Shown here: in pieces, positions 21,512 to 34,000 of the stretch
Numbering within the stretch: position 1 is the stretch's first letter
How the letters are laid out: each line of letters opens with the position of its first letter
NCBI GenBank assembly: GCA_013397935.1
Contig: VZRN01002202.1
Location: 744,255 to 808,254, forward strand
Source of the DNA: Dasyornis broadbenti
Lineage: Eukaryota; Chordata; Aves; Passeriformes; Dasyornithidae
Direction of reading: 5' to 3'
Length of the DNA stretch: 64,000 nt
Notes under the pieces: model-generated
Told to the model about the DNA's origin: nothing
The model's database searches: none
What the model saw: only the letters and a program-made list of their open reading frames with translations
Program-made: the position numbers and the translations under genes

Positions 21512-23561
21512 TTGTGAATTAAGCTTCTGACTCAACCCTTTTGATGTTACTGGTCAATTAGAGGATCATGGAAAATCCCAGCTGTAAGTTTGCTGTGGGC
21601 AGCGTTATGTATTGGAAAGCAATTGCTTTTCACTCACTTGGTAAGGCCTTTCCTGGGTTTTGTATCCTACACCAATGAAAATACAGACATCTACAATCAA
21701 AGAGAATAGATGAAAGAAGAGGAAAGCTACATGGAAAAATACTTCATAAATGCTTCTTAGAGGATCAGTAGGGAAGAAGGAGGTGAGCAACATCTCTTTA
21801 AATAAATGGTTTGAATGATCACAGCTTTTCCTTCACTCCAATTTACTCAAGCTGTGCAAAACAGCTCTAGATAAAGCATATTCTCATTATGTTTTTGCTG
21901 ATTGGAGAAAGAAAAAAACCAACCTAGTAGGTGGTTTAGGACTGGACAGAGAATATTCACAGATTTTGTTCAGGCTATGGATTATTATGATGGAAACATC
22001 TAACACTAAGCCTGTCTTTTAAATAAACCCTCTAAACTCAAACAATTTGAACAAAAAGGAAAGTAGATGGATACTATGAAACATTTTACTAGACAAAAAG
22101 GCTGGGTTTGGACTGGAAATTCAAAGATTTGTGATCATCATCCCAATGGATTTAACAGTGGTTTTCAAGGTGGCATGAAATCTTTGTTGTACATATAGGA
22201 AAAATGAACTTTGACTGCAGTATTGATTGCTATCCTCTGGGGAAAAAATGGATCTTATTTTTATGCCTTCACATTTAAGTTTGCATTTTCTGTATAAATT
22301 ACACTTGCTTAAAATTACATACATGTAAAAAGAATATATCCTTGCAAACCTGTTTTCCAGCCTTCCTTCAGCTGGCTACTTTTGTTTTGCAAGCCAGCCA
22401 TTTGTGTTTCCCCTTGTTTAAATTTTGAAATATAAGACCAGACAGACCATATTAAGCATGAATTTAAGAACTTTATGAACTGGAGCTTCTATCCCTTCCA
22501 TTTAGAAACCCATCAATATTTTTATATGCAGATTAACTGAGATGTGGTCAATCAGGACACAGGCTATGATTCTGAGTTGGTTTCATTATAATTTTGGAAA
22601 ATTCAGCAGATTGTTGCAAACTTGCTCTTTGCAAAAAGCTCAGATGTACAAGCCCCTGAAGTGACTTGAAATGCTCTTTTGTTTTGCTGTCTTTCAGAAT
22701 GGTAGCATGACAGCAATTTTCAGGGAAAAGTTTCCATCACATTATGCTTCTGTCTGATAACAGAGGGTATGATAGAGTTTTCAGGGTCCAGAAAACACAT
22801 TTTGACATTAAATGCGTAGCAAACTTTTGCTATAGCAGCACTAAAAGCACACTAGTACGTTACCACGTGTTAGATAGAAAAGAGCAAAATTTAGCTAGGT
22901 TCCCCACATTTTGGGCAGTGAGTGGGGCTTGCCAAGATAGTGAGAGCTAATGCTGAATGATAGCTGTTCAGACAAATCAAAATACATTGACTGCTACCTT
23001 GCTTCATCTCTCAGCTTCATCTTTAGCTAAACCAGGTGGGGAAACTCCTCTTGTTTGCAGCCTGATTCAGGAAGGTACAGGCACATGAAGAGTCCTACTG
23101 ATTTAAGGGTTTGAAGTGAGCTTTGCATTTAACTGCAAGTACTGAAAGCAAAATTCTCTGGTAGTGTACTGGCACAAAATTTTAAAGCCCTGCAGTCTCA
23201 CCATGGTATTGACATGAAGGAGCACAGGCACCAAAAGAACATGGATTGTTGGAGATATTATTTGTTTCAATGCACATGATTTATGGCAAGTGCCTCACAT
23301 ATACACTTATTTGTTCTCAGTGTGAGTCTACCCATGCACCTTTCAGAGTCTCTCAGTGAAGCTATTCTCTGCTAACATTAGTACAACAGTGTGCTTGAGT
23401 AACTGCTGGTGATGCACATGACTTTATAAGAACTAAAAAATGCAAGGCCAAATAATATGTTAATTACCACTTGTTGAAACAGAAATGCTCCTGTGACTTT
23501 TTTCTATATGGCACAAACTATTTTTTGAGAGATTATTTAAATTCATTATGAAAGTTGTGTG
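21512..23561. other. Gene-free interval
   Basis: Unique AT-rich sequence; no coding region, RNA gene or recognised repeat seen. Confidence 0.55.
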
Positions 23562-23857
23562 GGACCTGTGAGGAGACATTTTAAGTTTTGTTTTTTCTCA
23601 ATACTGGTTGTCAGAAGCTTGCAGGGGGAAGGGTTGCACATGTGCCACTTGCAGAAAGGAGGCAGCCAGAAGATGGGGAGAAGCCTTGTCTCTGGGGAGA
23701 CTTCGGCTAGCAACACCTCACAGAGAACACTGTACACCCCAGCGACGCTCCTCCAACCAGAGGGCCCAAGGTCTCTGCCAGTGGATTGCAGAGAAGGTTG
23801 GGCTGGACCAATAGTCAGTGTTCTGTCAGCAGGCAGAGTTGGGGAGGGACCAGGGGG

Positions 23858-23865
23858 TATAAAAA
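23858..23865 (+). promoter_or_regulatory. LTR TATA box
   Basis: TATAAAAA, with a CCAAT box about 50 bp upstream at 23808-23812, in the U3 part of the LTR. This is the expected arrangement of an LTR promoter. Confidence 0.7.
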
Positions 23866-24560
23866 CTAACTGCAGCATGAGCCCCGGGGCATCATGAGCT
23901 CTGGCCTTGCTCGCCGGCTTGTTTGGGGGGTCTTTGAGACCGTGCCTTTTGCTTTTGAGACTTTTATTCACTGCCTCCTTGCCCTTGCCCTGGCCTGTTG
24001 TTTTTTCTTTTTTTCTTTTTTTCTTTTCCCTTGTGCCCTGGCTCCAGCCTGCCTTTTGGCCCTTGCTCTTGCTCGCCCTCGTGTATCCACCGCCCTCTCG
24101 CCGAGCACCGGGCGGGAGGTCGGCTGACCTAACCTGTGTCCTGCCCGCCCCCGGCTGCCCACGGCCCTGCCCACCTGCGTCCAACCCTGCCTGCCTCTGA
24201 CCTGCCTCCGCCGCCGCGATCCGCCCCCGCGACGCTGTCCCGGGTTCTGCACCTCCTGCCCGATCTCCTCTCACCGCGTGTCCGGCCACGTCCGTCGTCG
24301 TGGGACCCACGCCTGTAGAGCCGCGCCTCTCCGACAGCTGCGCAGTCTCCCCACAAAGGCAGCACGCACACCACACCCTCTGCCGCTGGGACCTCGACGG
24401 CACACCCCGGTCCTGCTGGTGGTAATGCCCACCTTTCCTCTCTGTCTCCCCTCTCCCTCTCCCCCCATTCCTTTTCCATTTCCCTTCCTTCTTTTCCGTC
24501 TTTCCCAGCCCTCTTTAGTGGGGCAGTTGGTTCTTTCTTTTTGTTTTTTTTTTCGTTACC

Positions 24561-24566
24561 AATAAA
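24561..24566 (+). terminator. LTR polyadenylation signal AATAAA
   Basis: AATAAA about 700 bp after the LTR TATA box and 100 bp before the LTR end, marking the R/U5 region. Confidence 0.75.
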
Positions 24567-24883
24567 CGGTTCTCAGATACAAAGTTTGTCTCAGTTGACT
24601 TAACTTCATTCCTGACCATGTAATTCTAAAAGAACTCCTCGCAGTTCCTGTCAGTGGAACATGACAGGACCTGATCCGGAAAGCTTTTACAAATCAAATT
24701 CTCTCATTGCTACTGTACAGGTCTACTGCCTGATCCTTGACAGGTGTAACTTAGCGTTGCCTTGGGTTACATCAGCTTTGCCAGCTATCTGAGTCTGCTA
24801 TTGTGCACAGCCTCTCAGCAAGACTAATTGGAAGGCCACAGCTTTACAGCATCTGGCCAGAGAGTTGCTCTGTTTAGCTTGTT

Positions 24884-25036
24884 TCTGAGGGTACAGTTAG
24901 GTGCAAAGGTGTTACTAATTGTCTGAGTATCTGCAAGATACAGGTAGGTACCCTCAGAGAGTACAAATAAGTTAAGCTGTTGAAAAGGGCATGGAAACAG
25001 AAAAAAGTCATGCAGATACTCCAGACAATTAGTAAC
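24884..25036. repeat. Nested inverted repeats (foldback)
   Basis: A 25-base arm at 24911-24935 pairs with a 26-base arm at 25011-25036 with one inserted base (GTTACTAATTGTCTG and CAGACAATTAGTAAC are exact complements). A second pair, TCTGAGGGTAC at 24884-24894 and GTACCCTCAGA at 24948-24958, interlocks with the first. Origin unknown. Confidence 0.85.
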
Positions 25037-28000
25037 ATCCTTGTGACTTGCATTACACGCTCACACAGGCACTGTGAATGAGACCTCAGGAAGGCAGCTT
25101 TTCCCACCTATTCCCTACAGTTTCCTGAGATTTTTATAAGTTTTCCCAAGAGAACACAGTGGTGTTTGTGGGCTGGAAGGATTGCATCAAGAATTCAAAA
25201 ATCCCACACTTGCAGCACCGTGAAGGGGAAGGACCTCCAGAAGTTGCAGTGATGATAATTGTGCCTCTAAGTGATCCTTGTTTGTGATTGATTCTCCAGA
25301 CTTTTTATTCTTTGTGCTGTCCCCTGAAAGCACTCAAATGTGCCTACATCTTTCTGAGGCTTTGATACCCCAAATGAAAATCAGTAACACACCTCCCCCA
25401 AGTCTGGCTAATGGACATCCTGCCTTCCTTTTAGTACCCCAAAGTGTAAGAATGGTTTGAGGTTTTTTTTTCTTTTTTGCAGCATCACGTGCTTGATTTA
25501 TATTCAGCTCATGAGACAGTATAACATCATTTTGTGCACAACTGCTGCCTAATGAGAGGTTCCCCCTTCTAGAATGTAACACAACACACAGTATTATATA
25601 GTCCATATTAAATTAAATTGAAAACAGTAAGATGAGCATCTCAACAGCATATTAACTCTTGCAGTCCTGACCTATATGAGAAGATTAAGGCCTCATGGAA
25701 CGGGACCAACATTAATTTTCTGATATCATACTTGCATTGTATAGATGAATTGAAGAATATTGAACACGTAGATCAAGTGAAGAGCAAAGTAGTAGAGAGA
25801 GTGAAACCATACGAATTTTTCACTCAGAAGTGAAACTGGCAGGGAATTGTGAAACTGGCAGAGAACTGGGAGAAAGGACTGCAAAGCTTCAGAATTTTCT
25901 AGGGTGCTGCATAGAAAAGGCAGGGTGAACAATCCCTTTGGCTGCCACAAATGGCAAGTCCCGTAGTGGTGATCAACAACACTTTTTGTGGAAACCTGAA
26001 GTAGACCATAAAGTTCTCAACAAAGACATTTTGAAATGTCAAGAATGCTGCAATTGACAACAGAATGTCACTTGGGAAAAAGCACATCTTGACACCAAAG
26101 CAGATGGCAGATGAGACAATTGAGCACTATGTCATATAGCTGTACAATAAAGCAAAGTCATATGAATTTGACCAGATAGCAGCCTAATTTGTGACTTAAT
26201 AATTTGTCTTCTAACATCTCACCAGGTGAAAAAAGGGTATGGGAAACTCCTCTACCATGAATAGTTGGGGCTGGCACGACCTAGTGAAAAACTGTGCTGT
26301 GTTCCTTTTTATAAATTCAGAATTGGTACTGGATCTGTCTTTCAAGAAGAAGGCCTAAGCTGTCAGTTTTGAAAAGTGTGTATGAACAAAATCCTATATA
26401 TTCTAACTATACAAAGCATGTAGCCATTTAAATGTGGAACACTGCTGCTCATCTCATCTAATTTAAAATTTTCCTACTCTGTTTTCCCATTTGTACAGTC
26501 CAGTGGATTTAGATGGATTTCTTTGTTTTACACTTTTGTGTAAATGAAATGGGAATTGGCATTCTGAAACAGGAGTGAAAATTTATGTGCAATGGTCTGA
26601 TTTTCATTTAGTAAGACATCACTTTGAACTTCTCTAACTGTGTAACAGAATTGTGAAACAAATGTGAATGTAATCTATATAGACAATGAGATGCAAAATA
26701 GACTTTGTATCAGAAAGCATTAAGGCTGAAAATGGCTTTGCTCCTTAGGACCTGAGCATAGATGAATTAATTTCTACTCGCATATGCACTGTTATAGTGC
26801 CAAAATTTAACTGGAGGCCTGGAGGCAGTTAGAATTAGAAATTAGAGTATTTACATACTCAGAAACTTAGTCTAAAAAGAAAATGAGATCTACATATTTC
26901 TTCATTAATTTCCAGGTGTTGTTAGTTACCTTTATTTTAGCAAGTAGTTTGTAAAACATTATAAGTCTTTACAGAATACTGAAATTTTATTAGAAACTAC
27001 CTTGAGCTTAATTTGCACAGTAATTCATTTATTGCGAAGTATTATTGAGAAGCATTTGACGATAAAGATCTCTAAATATTTAAAATTCAAGTGTCGGAGA
27101 GGGTCTCATCACATTAGAAAGCAATCAACCGTCTTGAGACAGGTTAATAAAAGCACCTTAAACTCATCATCAAAAGGCAGTCTTGATTTCAATTATTAGG
27201 CACAGGACTCTGAATGATTCATTGATCACATTTTCTCTGTTCAACAAAAATATCATGAGCTGAAAGGTTTCAAGATATGCAACATGAGAGGATTTTTTCC
27301 TGCCTCACAACTACATTTGACAGATGACCTTTAGTCTTTCTTTCACATTAGTGAGACAGTTAACAAAAATAATGCAGATACATTTTTCAGTGTTATCTGA
27401 TGCACATGCTCACAGAATCCTCTTTTTGGTACCACACAGTAAACAGATAAAAGAGTCTTCTGTAAATGCCTTCATTATAAATAAATGCCCTGCTTTCAGC
27501 TTTCCTCTTTCAGTAGGATCACAAGGTTTAAAAGCCTCTGAATGATTCTATGAATGCATGTAGTTAACCTGATGCTGTTTCACAGGGAGATTGGTGCATG
27601 TATAGATATACAGGAGGTTTTCAGGAGGGTTGTGTAGCCTGTTTGCATCCCTTCCATCCAGCATGCCAGTAACTGCACTTGGATCTCCAAAGTACCAAGA
27701 GGTTCCATGCATTTTGGGTTACACTTTTGCTGTTTGTACCTCAGGGGGTAGACTGTGGCCCGCCTTTCCATCCTGAGAGTGCCTGAAATTTCCTGGCTGG
27801 GGTTCAGATAACAACGGAGCTGTGACGTTGAGGACATCCGCAGCCAAGTGCTCACCCAGGGTCCTGGGCAGATTTGCACAGTGTGTGCAGAAATATTGCT
27901 GTCAGCACCAGAGCTGGCAGCTGAAGGTGACTCAAGTATGAGCTGCAGTCACACCTCTGGATCATGGCAGTGTTCCCATTTTCGCTGCTACTTCAGCCCT

Positions 28001-31000
28001 GGCAAATATCTCATCCTGCTGAAACTTCAGGTCTGAGATGTTGTGGAGGGCACAAGATTGCACAGAAGTGTTAAAAGAGCTACATCACCCCAGAGCTCCT
28101 TGCTACTCAGTGGTGCTCACCGCACATCCTCACTCTGTCTGTTGTGCAGGTAGAAGCTGAAGTTATTCCACTGAAGTCAATAAGCTTGAAAACCGTGGCC
28201 TTGTCTGTCTGGAGACCTTTCTCTGCATAGTAGAAGGCAGCAAGGGAAGTTGTTCTGCTGGGATGAGCTGACACCCCTGCACTCTGCAGGTGGGAATGGG
28301 GAAGGAGGTGAGAGGTAGACAGACAGCATCACAGAACAGCTGGCAGAACATGATGAGCTCAAGGTCACTTGGCTGTTGGCCCAAATCCATCCAAAAATAC
28401 CAAACCCCAGTGATTAGTCAGGCCATCAGCTCCATGGGAAAAAAAAAAAAGAGCTGAGCCATGTCTCTGTTCAGCAAGGGTATCCAGGTATCCAGGTTCT
28501 GCTAGCAACCTTTGGAAGGACATCCATGGATAGAAATTGGGACCATCCCTGTTCATTGCCTAGCTAATAATTGTGAATTGAACTCAGTGTCTTTTTACTC
28601 AAACAACCTGCCTGAAAACAGATTCAAAAGTATGTTCTCAAATGGATTAGGGATTCCTGGAAATTTTTCAACTTCTCTTGGGATGAAGAGGTGGATGGCT
28701 GAAGGCAGCAATGCTTTGATGCAAGATGCCTGCAAGAGTGAAAAGTACGGGCTCTGAAGAGAAGCTTTTCCTGTCTCTGAGGCTTTTACAAGGTTCCATC
28801 AATTCTGAGACAGTTGAGTCTTTCTTCCCCCCTCTATTAATAAACACAAATGTGTGGAAAATTACCCTAATCTTCTTCCAAAGAGGATGTGCCTCCAGAA
28901 TCACTTCCAGTACCGGGGACCTCAGAATTCTGCTACCATATTTAGAGGCGATAAAAACAGTCTTGTATTTCTGACCAAAGTCCAAATATAGCCTATTTCT
29001 TTCTGCCAACTGAAAATGCACCTTTTTATTTCATTCAGTTTTGTTTAAATCTAACTTTGTTCCAAACTTTTCATTCTATAAATGTCTCTTTCACTATAAT
29101 TATTTAAATAAAGTGAGATGGTGCCCAATTTAGTGAACTGAATTAGTATGCTACTTCATGTGCCGGCTATTGTCATTCTGTTAGGGCTTGTGCTCTGTTC
29201 CTATTACAATTTCTTCCTGACTCCGGTGGATTTACACAAGACCTGAACCCAGCCCGTGGAGGAAAGTTTACCACAGTCAGTTGTATTTCACAAATTTAAG
29301 TGGACATAGTTTCTATTTCTACATGATTCTTCAAAGTTTTCATGCTGGGGGTAATACGCTGGTTTCTACTTGGCCAGGCATTGGCTTTATGGTTAGAAAC
29401 TGGCAGTAGATGTCAGTGACACCCTGAGACATCTAAGCCTGCCTGCCTTGCATCTTGTGGTGTGCCAGGTCCTGGTTTCCCAAACATTCAGCTGATCTTC
29501 AGCTTGGCAGTGTGACACCTTTTTCTGTGGTGGGCACCTCCCTCTGGGAGGTGGGAAACATGGAGCTCAGGAGTCCCTGAGAACATGAAGAAGCAGAAGA
29601 GACCACACAGGACTGTGGGGTATGTTACTGTGTTAATAACCTCGACTAGCTTTATGTGCCTACACTCTAGGGAGCCACACAGAGCTGGTTCTTCAGGCTT
29701 CTTTTAGAGCCAGTGGACAGAAACAAGAAATACCAAGATTCTCTGGATACCTTCTTTGAGACAAGACAAAACTTGCCCTAGAAGTGCTTGTTTCTCTTCA
29801 GTAATCTTAGTAACAATTTGAGTAACCCAAGTATAGCCCTCATTAGTAGGTGTCACAGGTCGGTGAGATGATCCTATCTTTGTTGTGTGGGACCTCAATA
29901 GGTAGAGACCATTCAAGATAAGATGTATATATTCCCTATCCAGAATATTTTTTTCTTGTTCTCTTCTTTTTATTTCTTCTGAAAAAGCTATTTTTTTTCC
30001 TCCACACTCCTTTCCTGTTTCTTTTCACCCCTTGTTTAAAATTTCTATTCATAGTCTGTTTTTCTTCTGCACTTCAGTGCTTTGAGATGATGATAAGTCT
30101 ATATAAATGGGTTTGGCAATGAGGTTACTTAAGGAATTCCTTGAAATTATTTGCTTGTCTCCTGAGGGTTAAAGGTGAAAAGCAGGCCAGTAAACTGGAC
30201 AGACTCATTTGACTACCCTTGCTGAATGCTCCCCCCTTGCCCCACCTGTGTGTCACCCACTTTCAGTCATTTATCGGAGGTTCCAGAAGCCTTCCATCCA
30301 ACATATGATGTGGAGAAGGGGTTGTGCACAGCAGTGAGACTGGTCTTATCCAGTGTGCCCTGTGCTCACAGAGGTTCCTCCAGGTGATCTTCTGTCCTTC
30401 CTGGAGTTTCTCATGGCAGATTTATGTATTTCATCCACCGCCAGGAGACTCATGCACTGGGACTTTCAGGGTGCACTGATACTAAAGCTAAGCCCTTCCC
30501 CTGGTTTAGGGTCTGGGTGCTGCTGAAAGAGGGTGGTGGTGACATTTTCTGCACCTGCCTCCCTACCTGTGGAACCCTGCACTTCCCATGTGCCAGTGGC
30601 AGTTGTCTGACCTCAGAGTGAGTCAGCTCAGGGGATGGACCAGCAGAAAGTCACATTAAAAATGAACGAATCTTTCTTGTGAGGGAAAGAGGAGACTTCT
30701 GGTCTTTGTTCTCTTTGAAACTGCGGGCTTTCAGGTACAGCACTGCTGTGTTCTGGGAGACAGTGTAAAAGCAGTATATACGTCTTTAAAATGTCTGTGA
30801 AGAAGTAGCACACAATGATCCAGGCCAGCTCCTTCAGAAATTTCCTGTTGACTTCAGTGGCTCTGGATTTCATTCTGTTTCCTTGCTTCTGTGTTTCTAT
30901 AGTGCTGTCAATATTCTCCTGCTTACTCTGCATGGTCAAAGACCAAGATACTGTAAAACATTTCAGTACAACACTAAAACCAGGGGTGTCCCTGCTCTGG

Positions 31001-34000
31001 AATGCACTTATACAGCTATGCTTTATGTATTGTAACACCAGGCTGCACTCTGCTCCTGCTCATGCTACTGAAATTCAGGAGTGATTCCTAAAACATCTGT
31101 AGATTGGGTCTTTGGATCCAGCTGTAAAGGGAATGTGAGGGGGGAAAAAAAGGCTGCAATAGCTTTTGCTTTTTCCTCTTGTATCCTTTGAGGGAGAAAT
31201 TCAGAATGACTTCCCTGAACAATATTGAGCTGCTGATGTGGGAGGGTAAGTACTGTCCCGAGCTTTGTGAAAGGGGAAGGCATATTGTGCCAGTGTCCTC
31301 ACAGCCTTAGCCGGGTCCTGTTACATGAGAAAGTATGGCCACTATTAAGGTGTTTGGCCAAAGCCTCTTTTCCTCTCCCCAGCAGACTGAGCCTGCCCCA
31401 TGCTCAAGGCACAGCACTCCCTGCTTGCATTTGCTGCTGCTTCTCATTAGAGAATTCACTAGATTACTTGTAGAAGATAAACTAGGAGTGTAATCTCAGT
31501 GGATTTGATCACAAATGCAAATCAATATTCACAGCAGGGTTTGTTTTTTTCTGGTTGCTTTTTTTTCTGTTTGTTTTGTTTTGTTTTTTAGGCAAGGCTG
31601 GTAACATTTGTTCTACGTGTTCAATTTGTATTCTTTACACTTGAGCTATAAAAACCAGCACATTAAGGCTTATCATGAAGCCACATAACATAAAATCAAA
31701 AAGTGACACCAGAAAGGTTTCAGTGTCTACCCACCACTTGAACAAAGGAATAGGGAATAGTGTATTGCTTGTTTCAGAAGGACTGTCATAATGATCCAGC
31801 CTAACAAACCATAAAGTCCAGTCCTCCTTAGAGTCCTTTCCAATTTTGCAAGGCAAAATGTTTGTCTTTTTTCCTAGAGTTGTAAAGGAGGATGCAAGGT
31901 GATGACAGACAATCCAGTTTGAAGGGAAAACACTGTAGTTCTTCCTCCCTCTGACTCTGAAGGAAGGCTTTTGAAATGGTGGATTGAGCACAAAAACTTC
32001 AAAGATGTGAAGTATCACAAACACAGAAAATTATACTTGTCTGCAAATTTCACACTCAATCAATCTTTTTGCTGATGTGGATGAACATTATCTATGCATT
32101 CCGCACATCCTGTGCAAATCCCCTTTCTGTCTACCCAGTTTCTGATATGATTTGGGGGCACGCACTTTAGGATAAAGATCTGGGGACTTGGTTCCCCAGC
32201 AGGGGCCACTTTCTTTTAGTCTGCCAGTCTTTCATTACACACGTCTGTGATGTGCAGCTGTGAGTCAGTCTGCCTTTTGGGGATGTCAAAGTTGGACACA
32301 CTGGGGCATTCAGCATCTACCACCTGGACAGACTGTCCTTGATTCTCTTCCATTTCAGAAGAATTGCATACATTTGACATTTTTCATTCCTTCCTGTTAC
32401 AAAATCAATTTCCATATCAATATGTTTTGTGAATCAGTCATTTTTCCCTAGCCCCAGATGTGTGAACTCTCTCGTAACTGAGATGCCAGTCCCTTTAATT
32501 TTTACAAGCCAGTCTCGTTTCTTTAGTGTAGGGATATGGACTTATTCAAAAGTCTCTGGAGGTAAATCCATTTTTCATGCATACATTCTTCCAAAGTGTC
32601 AACTGCGAAAGCCATTTGTCTTCATTTCCTGTACCAAAACTGGAGGACAACGTTACTGTGTACCAATTACTGCCTTGTACTGCTCTCTCCCTCTCAGGTG
32701 CATTTCAAGTCGACCTTATAACTCTGTTTCAGTTTAGAATTGGTCCCAGCAGTGGTTGCACATTTAAGGTGACAAATGGTAATATCTGTCCTCGCTGCTC
32801 CTTAAGGGCCAGCCTAATGGACCTGAAGGCAGCTGGAAGCCACTGCAGTGTGCTTTACATTAGATTAAGGCCTCAGCTGCACCACAGCTCCTGCAGCTGT
32901 AGCTTGCTTGTGTGACCTCCCAGCACAGGAGGAACTCACACTTTTACAAACTGTATGAAAAGAAACAAATGAAGCAAAATTGTCTTCTGTAGGAGCAGCT
33001 ATGCTCGCAGAAGATGTTTTTGAATGATGAACCAAATGGTGAGAGTTTGCACCCTGGGCAGATACTGCTCTTCTGGAACTGTTCATGGGAGAGATGTGGT
33101 CCAGTCAGGGGCAACCCAAAATCCATAACACTGCTTTGCTTGTGCAGCTGCCTGCTCAAGCGCATCTCATGCCTGCTGGTGAAGTTCTGCAGTTTCTGGC
33201 CACACTGTACACAAAACTGACTGAAAAAGCAGAGCTGAGTTGTAATTCTTCTAAATTAATAGAGTTCTAGAAAAGAAGTTAATTAAGGTCTCAACAAATT
33301 TAATCCTCATTTTGTTGAGTGTACCTACTTTTGTGTAGATATCCTGGTTTGAGAGCTTGTTCTGTCAGTATGGGGCTTTAGAAACAAAACATCTATATAA
33401 CTATATATATTATTTTCATAATATATATAATTTCATAATATTCAAATAAATTAGCTATTTAAAAATTATTATAATTCTTCATTGGATAATTTTTAAAACA
33501 AGTATTTCATTTTTCATTTGATAATTTTATCTCTTTTTAAAAAATTTTTTAAGTTTTTTTTTTTTTTTAACTTCAGAGACACAAGGGAAAACATCCTGGA
33601 ATATCCTTCTAGGAAAACAATCCAAAGTTGGTAAGTCAAATGCTCTGTTACTGCACCAAACAGAGGGGAAATAGCAGAACTGTGATGGCACCATTTATTA
33701 AAGGTAAAGCAACTCAAAACTTCGCAACATAGCAAATTATTTAGGTGCATCTATCTGACTTGATGGTTATGTCTGTACTGCGGTCTAGACCAAGAAAATA
33801 AACCCCTAACTCTGTCCTCCTACGATTACTTCTGAAGTACTTTAGTATTGTCACATCCCCCTGGCTTTGCTGTTTTCATTACTCCTGACAGAACGTTTGG
33901 GTAAATGCAAGAGAAAGAGGGGATTGTATAGCAGTTTGACAGCTCTAATTATGAATATTTAAGAGCTCCTTAAATGTGCTCTCTTCTATCACCTAATTTC

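Larger units (their letters stand above)
23569..24666 (+). mobile_element. Solo LTR of an endogenous retrovirus (~1.1 kb)
   Basis: Starts TG (23569) and ends CA (24666), and is flanked by the direct repeat GGACCTG at 23562-23568 and 24667-24673, which reads as a target-site duplication. Inside, in LTR order: CCAAT at 23808, TATAAAAA at 23858, a long pyrimidine- and CpG-rich stretch, and AATAAA at 24561 about 100 bp from the end, followed by a T-rich segment. No internal retroviral genes adjoin it, so it is a solo LTR left by LTR-LTR recombination. Many CpGs remain, suggesting fairly recent insertion. Open frames through it are not proteins. A 7-bp duplication is one base longer than usual for retroviruses, so one base may match by chance. 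Family not identified. Confidence 0.8.

Noticed and set aside
23546..24403. 285-residue open frame on the minus strand, Arg/Gly-rich
   Set aside because: It lies wholly on the complement of the GC-rich LTR and has no family resemblance; long frames are expected there from base composition.
27545..27556. ATGATTCTATGA, resembling a CR1 tail octamer
   Set aside because: No CR1 sequence adjoins it; a dozen bases is within chance.
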